Shown here piece after piece: positions 22,666-26,703 of a DNA stretch of 26,703 nt; within the stretch, counting starts at the first letter, position 1; each line of letters starts with the position of its first letter. The DNA comes from DASYML01 sp036399835 (GTDB lineage: Bacteria > Acidobacteriota > Blastocatellia > Pyrinomonadales > Pyrinomonadaceae): contig DASWMI010000104.1 of assembly GCA_036399835.1 (NCBI GenBank), positions 1-26,703 of the forward strand, read 5' to 3'. The position numbers and the translations under genes were made by a program. The notes beneath the pieces were generated by a model. It did not search any database and was not told the origin of the DNA. It saw nothing but the letters and a program-made list of their open reading frames with translations.

Positions 22666-23628
22666 TCAGGTTATCAGGTTAAAGGCGTGCGCGAGCAGGT
22701 TGATGACGGCGGCCTTCTGCTCGCCGCCGGATTGCTGCATTCTTTGTATGTAAGGGCCGAAGATGATAATCAGTGAAGTAGTCCCGTTGAAGACCAGGTG
22801 GATGATAAAGCAGGGGAGCAAGCGTCCGGTGTAAGCGCGGACGATGGTCAGCGTCATACTGAGCAGGCAGATAACCAGTATGACTCCGATATTCTGGCGA
22901 TACTGCGGGACGTGTACGATGGTGAACAACAACAGCACGCCGCAGACCGCCGAGATCGTCCCGACTCTCTCCGGATTCAACACGCCGCGATGAATGTTTA
23001 TCTTGACGAGCCATTTTCGCAAAGCGCTGTAGAGCACTCCGCGATAGATCATCTCTTCGACGAGCGGCGCGGTAAAGGTCGCCAGAAAGGCCGTCGTGTA
23101 TCTGGAAGCCTGCGAGCTGTTGACGATCTTATCTATCTCTGTCGCTTCGCCGCCCATCTTTTCCGTCACCACGATGCCGATAACATAGAGGACCAGCGCG
23201 AGCGCGAGTGTTTTCCAGGGACCGAAATCTTTGGTCCAGCTCCAGCCGAGAGTGGACCAGAAGGGGAGCTTCCCGAAATGCGTGACGACGGCCCACACGA
23301 CCGCGAGCGTTAAGAGATGAGCCGGAATCGTCGAGGATATCTGGAGGAGGATAGCCGTCTTGTCTGTCAGCAGAAATTCTCTGAGAGCCTCTGCGTCATT
23401 ATTCTTCATCATCCGGGGAATAAGATAAGGCAAGACGAAGAGCAGGCTCATCAGAAAGAGCAGCGCGACGCTCGAAAACCAGGTCAGCGTGGCCGCCACC
23501 AAGCCCCACGGCGGATTGTCCGGGTCAATCAGGATGCGCGCAGGCGGCCCTCCATGTTCGGGCGCAAAGCCTGCGTAAGTATCTTTGACGGGTTCGGCCA
23601 GGGGTGGAAATCTATTCGATGTGCTCAC
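22666..23628 (-). CDS. CPBP family intramembrane metalloprotease
   Basis: A 320-aa membrane protein of the CPBP/Abi (CAAX-protease-like) family with about eight hydrophobic segments. The three catalytic motifs are intact: E191-E192-M-I-Y-R196 in a membrane helix, F-x-x-x-H with His239 (LFTIVHVPQY), and His277-x-x-x-Asn281 (IIHLVFNG). The first 40 residues are a soluble, Pro-rich N-terminus. Family members cleave prenylated or other membrane-embedded substrates, some for bacteriocin immunity, but most have no known substrate. The start is a GTG with no strong ribosome site, so the exact start is less sure. It lies just upstream of the large VWFA pair (54-base gap) and may share its transcript. 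Confidence 0.9.
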   Translation of the reverse strand: MSTSNRFPPLAEPVKDTYAGFAPEHGGPPARILIDPDNPPWGLVAATLTWFSSVALLFLMSLLFVLPYLIPRMMKNNDAEALREFLLTDKTAILLQISSTIPAHLLTLAVVWAVVTHFGKLPFWSTLGWSWTKDFGPWKTLALALVLYVIGIVVTEKMGGEATEIDKIVNSSQASRYTTAFLATFTAPLVEEMIYRGVLYSALRKWLVKINIHRGVLNPERVGTISAVCGVLLLFTIVHVPQYRQNIGVILVICLLSMTLTIVRAYTGRLLPCFIIHLVFNGTTSLIIIFGPYIQRMQQSGGEQKAAVINLLAHAFNLIT

Positions 23629-23816
23629 GATAAAAGCGAGTGTAAGAGAGTTTGGAGGAAAGGGTCAACCAAAAGCAGAAATAAAAAGCAAGGATGAACG
23701 CGAGCAAAACTGGACGCGCAGCGAAAGCAAACGGCACGTTGGCCCGTTGAGTCAATGTCTCAATCAATCAAGAGATAAGGTCTTTCTTAATTCATCGAGA
23801 GCCGCGCTCGACGCGT

Positions 23817-24668
23817 TCATCCTGGCTCTTCAAAGTGTTGAAGCATGCGTGCGCGCACCAGATGCATAAGCGTATAGAGGTCTTCATCAGCGAGCCTCTC
23901 GGTCTGTATGGGAGCATCTATATAAAGGTCCACTGGACCAGGACGAAAGATGTTGGAATCTCGCGGGAGAAGTCTGCGCGTGCCGATAATCGTGATCGGG
24001 ATGATGGGCACTCTGGCCTGCATGGCGAGCTTAAAACCCCCTTTCTTAAAGGGCTGGAGCGAGCCGTCGCGCGAGCGTGTGCCCTCCGGGTAAAGAAAGG
24101 CGCAGATGCCCCCGCGTATCTCGCCGGAGGCACGTTGCAGGCTGGCAATCGCGTCTGGGCTTGAGCCGCGGTCAATCGAGATGTGGCCCGCGCGGCTCAT
24201 ATGCCAGCCGAGGAAGGGAATCCGAAAGACCTCCTTCTTGGCCGCGATACGCAGTTGCGCGGGAATGTAGCCGAGCATCACTGGAATATCCATGTAACTC
24301 TGGTGCGTTGAAAGAAAGACGTAGGACGCGCCCGGCAGAATATGCTCCGCGCCGTGTACGCGGACACGCGCCCCCGCGGTTCGCGCAATCATTCGCGCCC
24401 AAAGCGAAGCGCACCAGTGCTGGCGTTTTCCCTGCGGGTCAAAGAAAGAGAGCGCGAGCGAGAGCGTGCCCATCAAGAGCGTGTAAAGATAGATGAGCGG
24501 GATGGCTATGGCCGAGTGAAGATAATTGAAGAGGGTTGGCGTGCGGGGCGGCAAGGTGCGCGGCTGCGGTTCGTCGCTCAAGCTCGCGCTCGGCTTGAGG
24601 CGCGTCTGCCGTGCCGGTTGAGGCAAACCCGATTGTGAATCGGAATCAGAGCGATTCAAAGAAGGCAT
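23817..24668 (-). CDS. plsC: 1-acyl-sn-glycerol-3-phosphate acyltransferase (PlsC type)
   Basis: A 283-aa membrane-bound acyltransferase that would convert lysophosphatidic acid to phosphatidic acid in phospholipid synthesis. Motif I is T-H122-Q-S-Y-M-D127 (H-x4-D), followed by KKEVFRIPFLGW (motif II region), YPEGTRSRDG (motif III, Glu195) and VPIIPITI (motif IV). A membrane segment (IAIPLIYLYTLLMGTLSLAL) precedes the catalytic domain. The N-terminal 45 residues are polar and Pro-rich. The frame is open to 24833, but the ATG at 24668 is chosen because upstream residues are low-complexity and overlap the UBP gene. Even so, the gene starts 23 bases inside that gene, which suggests coupled translation. 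Confidence 0.88.
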   Translation of the reverse strand: MPSLNRSDSDSQSGLPQPARQTRLKPSASLSDEPQPRTLPPRTPTLFNYLHSAIAIPLIYLYTLLMGTLSLALSFFDPQGKRQHWCASLWARMIARTAGARVRVHGAEHILPGASYVFLSTHQSYMDIPVMLGYIPAQLRIAAKKEVFRIPFLGWHMSRAGHISIDRGSSPDAIASLQRASGEIRGGICAFLYPEGTRSRDGSLQPFKKGGFKLAMQARVPIIPITIIGTRRLLPRDSNIFRPGPVDLYIDAPIQTERLADEDLYTLMHLVRARMLQHFEEPG

Positions 24669-24906
24669 CGTCAACGTAGCAATAGCCCCACTCTTCACCC
24701 GGCTCGAAAGATTTGATGATCGGGTGGCTGGTCCGGTGGAAATGTTTGGTCGCGTGCTTATTCTTAGAGCTGTCGCAGCAACCGACGTGGCCGCAGGATT
24801 CGCAAATCCGCAGGTGGACCCAACCCTCGCCAATCTTCAAACAATCCTCGCAGCCTTCGGCGCTCGGCGTGACATCGCGTATCTGGTCCAGATGTGTACA
24901 AGCCAT
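24646..24906 (-). CDS. UBP-type zinc finger protein
   Basis: An 86-aa protein consisting almost entirely of a ubiquitin-hydrolase-type (UBP) zinc finger. The metal ligands stand in order: C3 and H5 (MACTHLDQI), C19 and C22 (GCEDC), C35 and C38 (RICESCGHVGCC, with C43), and H51, H55, H57 and H61 (KHATKHFHRTSHPI). In eukaryotes this fold binds the free C-terminus of ubiquitin. Bacterial single-domain versions are common but their role is not settled. A GAGGGA ribosome site overlaps the end of the NUDIX gene 5 bases upstream, and the PlsC gene begins inside its 3' end. The three genes are therefore one operon. Confidence 0.9.
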   Translation of the reverse strand: MACTHLDQIRDVTPSAEGCEDCLKIGEGWVHLRICESCGHVGCCDSSKNKHATKHFHRTSHPIIKSFEPGEEWGYCYVDDAFFESL

Positions 24907-24911
24907 GATTT

Positions 24912-25490
24912 TCAGTCCCTCGACATTGAAGGTTCTACGGCGGGCGTCAAACCGAGCCGCCGTGCGGCCATCATAATGCCGATGATTGTCTTGGCATCCT
25001 CTATCTCGCCATCCTCGATCAGCTCAAAAGCGCGGTTGAAGGAGACGCGCACGACCTCCAGCAGCTCGTCCTCTTCGGGTCTTTGCGCGGTCTCGCTGAG
25101 CTGCGTCGCCAGATAGAGCCACATCTTCTCTTCGACAAAACCGGGCGAGACGAAAAACTCCGTCAGCTTTTCCAGCCGCCCCGCGACCACGCCCAACTCT
25201 TCTTCCAACTCACGCGCGGCAGCCTCCTCCGGTCGCTCCGGCACGTCGAGCGAGCCAGCCGGAACTTCCAGCAGATACTTGACAGCCGGGTGCCTGTACT
25301 GACGGACCAGCCCAATCGTGCCGTCATCAAAGACGGGCACGATAACCGCACTGCCAGGATGATGCACGACCTCTCGAACATAGGTCACGTCGCCCTCGCG
25401 CACAGTGTCAACGGAAATATCGAAGATGCTCCCGCGATAGATTTCGCGGCTCTCAAGAACTTCCGGCGCTTCCGCTTTAGATGTATCCAT
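24912..25490 (-). CDS. NUDIX hydrolase, ADP-ribose pyrophosphatase type
   Basis: A 192-aa cytosolic hydrolase. The NUDIX box is complete from G79 to V101: G-x5-E85-x7-R93-E94-L-E-E97-E98-L-G100-V. Around it are features of ADP-ribose pyrophosphatases (VPVFDDGTIGLVRQYRHPAV, LLEVPAGSLD, and TEFFVSPGFVEEKMWLYLA). It would cleave ADP-ribose or a related sugar nucleotide to AMP and a sugar phosphate. The frame is open to 25571, but ATG 25490 has AGGGA before it and begins at the usual family start. It heads the operon with the UBP finger and PlsC. FolC on the same strand ends 149 bases upstream. Confidence 0.92.
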   Translation of the reverse strand: MDTSKAEAPEVLESREIYRGSIFDISVDTVREGDVTYVREVVHHPGSAVIVPVFDDGTIGLVRQYRHPAVKYLLEVPAGSLDVPERPEEAAARELEEELGVVAGRLEKLTEFFVSPGFVEEKMWLYLATQLSETAQRPEEDELLEVVRVSFNRAFELIEDGEIEDAKTIIGIMMAARRLGLTPAVEPSMSRD

Positions 25491-25639
25491 AAGAGATTTC
25501 CCTGCCTGCCAGTTTATGCGCTCAACTCCCTTGCCGCAACAAGGGCCGCCGCCATTTGAAGCACGGGGCAAGTTTATTCCTTAATCCGCCGGATGCTCGT
25601 CTCACCTTTACTTCGTGGTTGATAATGAAGGCCGTGCAA

Positions 25640-26703
25640 TTAGACTGAGTTGAGTATGCTCTGCGCTTCGCCGACCAGATAGAGCGAGCCTGTGATGCAG
25701 ATGACGCCGTCGGGCGGGGTCTCTCTGCGGGCCAGGCCGAGCGCCTCGCCTGTGTTGGCGGCGAGCTGGATTCTACTCGAATCGAAGCCGTTTGGGACAG
25801 CCAGGGCGAGAGCTTCGGGCGCGGCGGCGCGCGGGTTCGCGGGCGCGGTCAGAATCAGTCTCCGGGCCAGAGGGAAAAGCTCCGCGGCAATCTGGTCCAG
25901 TTCCTTGTCGCGCATTGCGCCGAAGACGAGGGTCAGCGGCGCATGGACAAACTCGGACAGAAACTCGCGCAGAGCATGTGCCCCGGCAACGTTGTGCGCG
26001 CCGTCGAAGAGAATCGCGGGCGAGCCTGCGAGCCATTCCAGCCGTCCGGCGTGCCTGGCCGTTTCCAGCCCGCTAATGATGTCTTCGCGCGCAATCCGGA
26101 ATCCGTGTTCACGCAAAGCTTCCGCCAGTTGAATCGTCACGGATGCATTAATCACCTGATGACGGCCACGCAGGGCCAGCAGAACATTCTCGTAAACGTC
26201 ATGCCGTGTCCTGAACGTGGCGCGCACGCGGCCCATCTCTTCCGCGCCGTGAATTAAAGCGGCGCACTCGTCAAGGCGCGGCTGCACGCCGGAGTCGGCG
26301 CAATGTTTGAGTATCGCTTCGAGGGCTGCCGGAGGCTGCGGCGAGATAATGGCGGTCATGCCTGGACGAATAATCGCGGCCTTCTCGGCGGCGATTTGCG
26401 AGAGGGTCTGACCGAGAAATTCCTGGTGGTCCAGCGCGATGGGCGTGATGGCAGCGATTGAGGCGCGCGCGGCAGTGGTCGCGTCGAGCCGTCCGCCGAG
26501 TCCCGTTTCGAGGATTGCCAGCCGGACCTGCTTTTCACTGAATGCGAGCAGCGCTATCGCGGTCAGGTGCTCGAAGAAGGTCGGCAGGGTTTCGAGTCTG
26601 CCCTGGTCCAGCAGAGTTTCGGCCTCTGCGCGCACGCGCGTCGCCAGCCGCGCAAAGTCCTGGCGCGAGATTTCGCGTCCTTCAAGGCGTATGCGTTCGT
26701 TGA
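25640..26703 (-). CDS. folC: Folylpolyglutamate synthase/dihydrofolate synthase, C-terminal part
   Basis: An ATP-dependent Mur-ligase-family enzyme that adds glutamate to folates (and dihydropteroate in bifunctional forms). About 354 residues are visible; the N-terminus, with the P-loop, lies beyond the right end of the window. The frame is open to the end, beginning NERIRLEGREISRQDFARL, so the GTG at 26635 is internal. Recognisable family parts are ILETGLGGRLDATT, ITPIALDHQEFLG with the catalytic-loop sequence AAEKAAIIRPG, then RLEWLAGSPAILFDGAHNVA (second FolC signature), and the C-terminal end GVICITGSLYLVGEA. No neighbour belongs to folate synthesis. Confidence 0.93.
   Translation of the reverse strand, partial: NERIRLEGREISRQDFARLATRVRAEAETLLDQGRLETLPTFFEHLTAIALLAFSEKQVRLAILETGLGGRLDATTAARASIAAITPIALDHQEFLGQTLSQIAAEKAAIIRPGMTAIISPQPPAALEAILKHCADSGVQPRLDECAALIHGAEEMGRVRATFRTRHDVYENVLLALRGRHQVINASVTIQLAEALREHGFRIAREDIISGLETARHAGRLEWLAGSPAILFDGAHNVAGAHALREFLSEFVHAPLTLVFGAMRDKELDQIAAELFPLARRLILTAPANPRAAAPEALALAVPNGFDSSRIQLAANTGEALGLARRETPPDGVICITGSLYLVGEAQSILNSV

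Noticed and set aside
24669..24833. Longer N-terminus of the PlsC protein
   Set aside because: It overlaps the UBP zinc finger gene in another frame and is low-complexity (Ser, Ala, Thr, Arg).
26635..26635. GTG as start of the FolC gene
   Set aside because: The family-specific sequence NERIRLEG and REISRQDF continues upstream to the window end, so the gene is cut, not short.
1..26703. Enrichment of the AvaII-type pentamer GGWCC
   Set aside because: My hand count (about 80) is close to that expected from composition. Only the longer TGGWCCA and CTGGWCCAG words are in excess.
1..26703. CRISPR arrays, tRNA, rRNA, insertion sequences
   Set aside because: No regularly spaced repeats, no tRNA-like or rRNA-like sequence, and no transposase reading frame were seen on either strand.

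Overview
The window is GC-rich, gene-dense bacterial chromosome that best fits an Acidobacteriota genome, probably Blastocatellia or a relative. This is an inference. It rests mainly on four proteins of the VWFA-related acidobacterial type, together with a DUF6766 membrane protein, a secreted FecR-domain protein, short intergenic gaps and ordinary sigma70-like promoters. I see no rRNA, tRNA, CRISPR array, insertion sequence or transposase.

Layout. Positions 1-803 hold the 3' end of an S41 carboxy-terminal processing protease. Positions 945-3508 hold four separate minus-strand housekeeping or stress genes: DUF6766, an isochorismatase-like hydrolase, a VOC-fold protein and a secreted NTF2-like protein. 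Positions 3822-8629 form the most unusual block. A divergent promoter region at about 6007-6097 drives, leftwards, a small coiled-coil protein, a SWIM zinc finger fused to a Rad52-type annealing domain, and a helix-turn-helix protein. Rightwards it drives an XRE regulator, followed by an ImmA/IrrE-type protein and a CHC2/Toprim primase-like protein. Positions 8811-10118 encode a GAF-SpoIIE (PP2C) phosphatase. Positions 10911-16537 are a plus-strand run of secreted proteins: two tandem VWFA proteins, an HExxH lipoprotein-like protease and a FecR protein. Positions 16642-22611 (minus) hold a CrtI-like FAD oxidoreductase and a second tandem pair of large VWFA proteins. Positions 22666-26703 (minus) hold a CPBP membrane protease, a compact NUDIX / UBP zinc finger / PlsC operon, and the C-terminal part of FolC.

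How the genes may work together. The XRE + ImmA/IrrE + Rad52-family arrangement resembles in outline the Deinococcus DdrO/IrrE radiation-desiccation response, in which DdrO represses DNA repair genes that include the Rad52-like ddrA, and IrrE cleaves DdrO. It equally resembles the ImmR/ImmA switch and recombination genes of integrative elements and phages. The ImmA-like protein here has lost the first histidine of HExxH, so whether it is a protease is open.

Two patterns cut across genes. The palindromic word TGGWCCA (often CTGGWCCAG) is strongly over-represented by hand count. All three convergent gene junctions carry long perfect hairpins of unrelated sequence with no U-tract after them.
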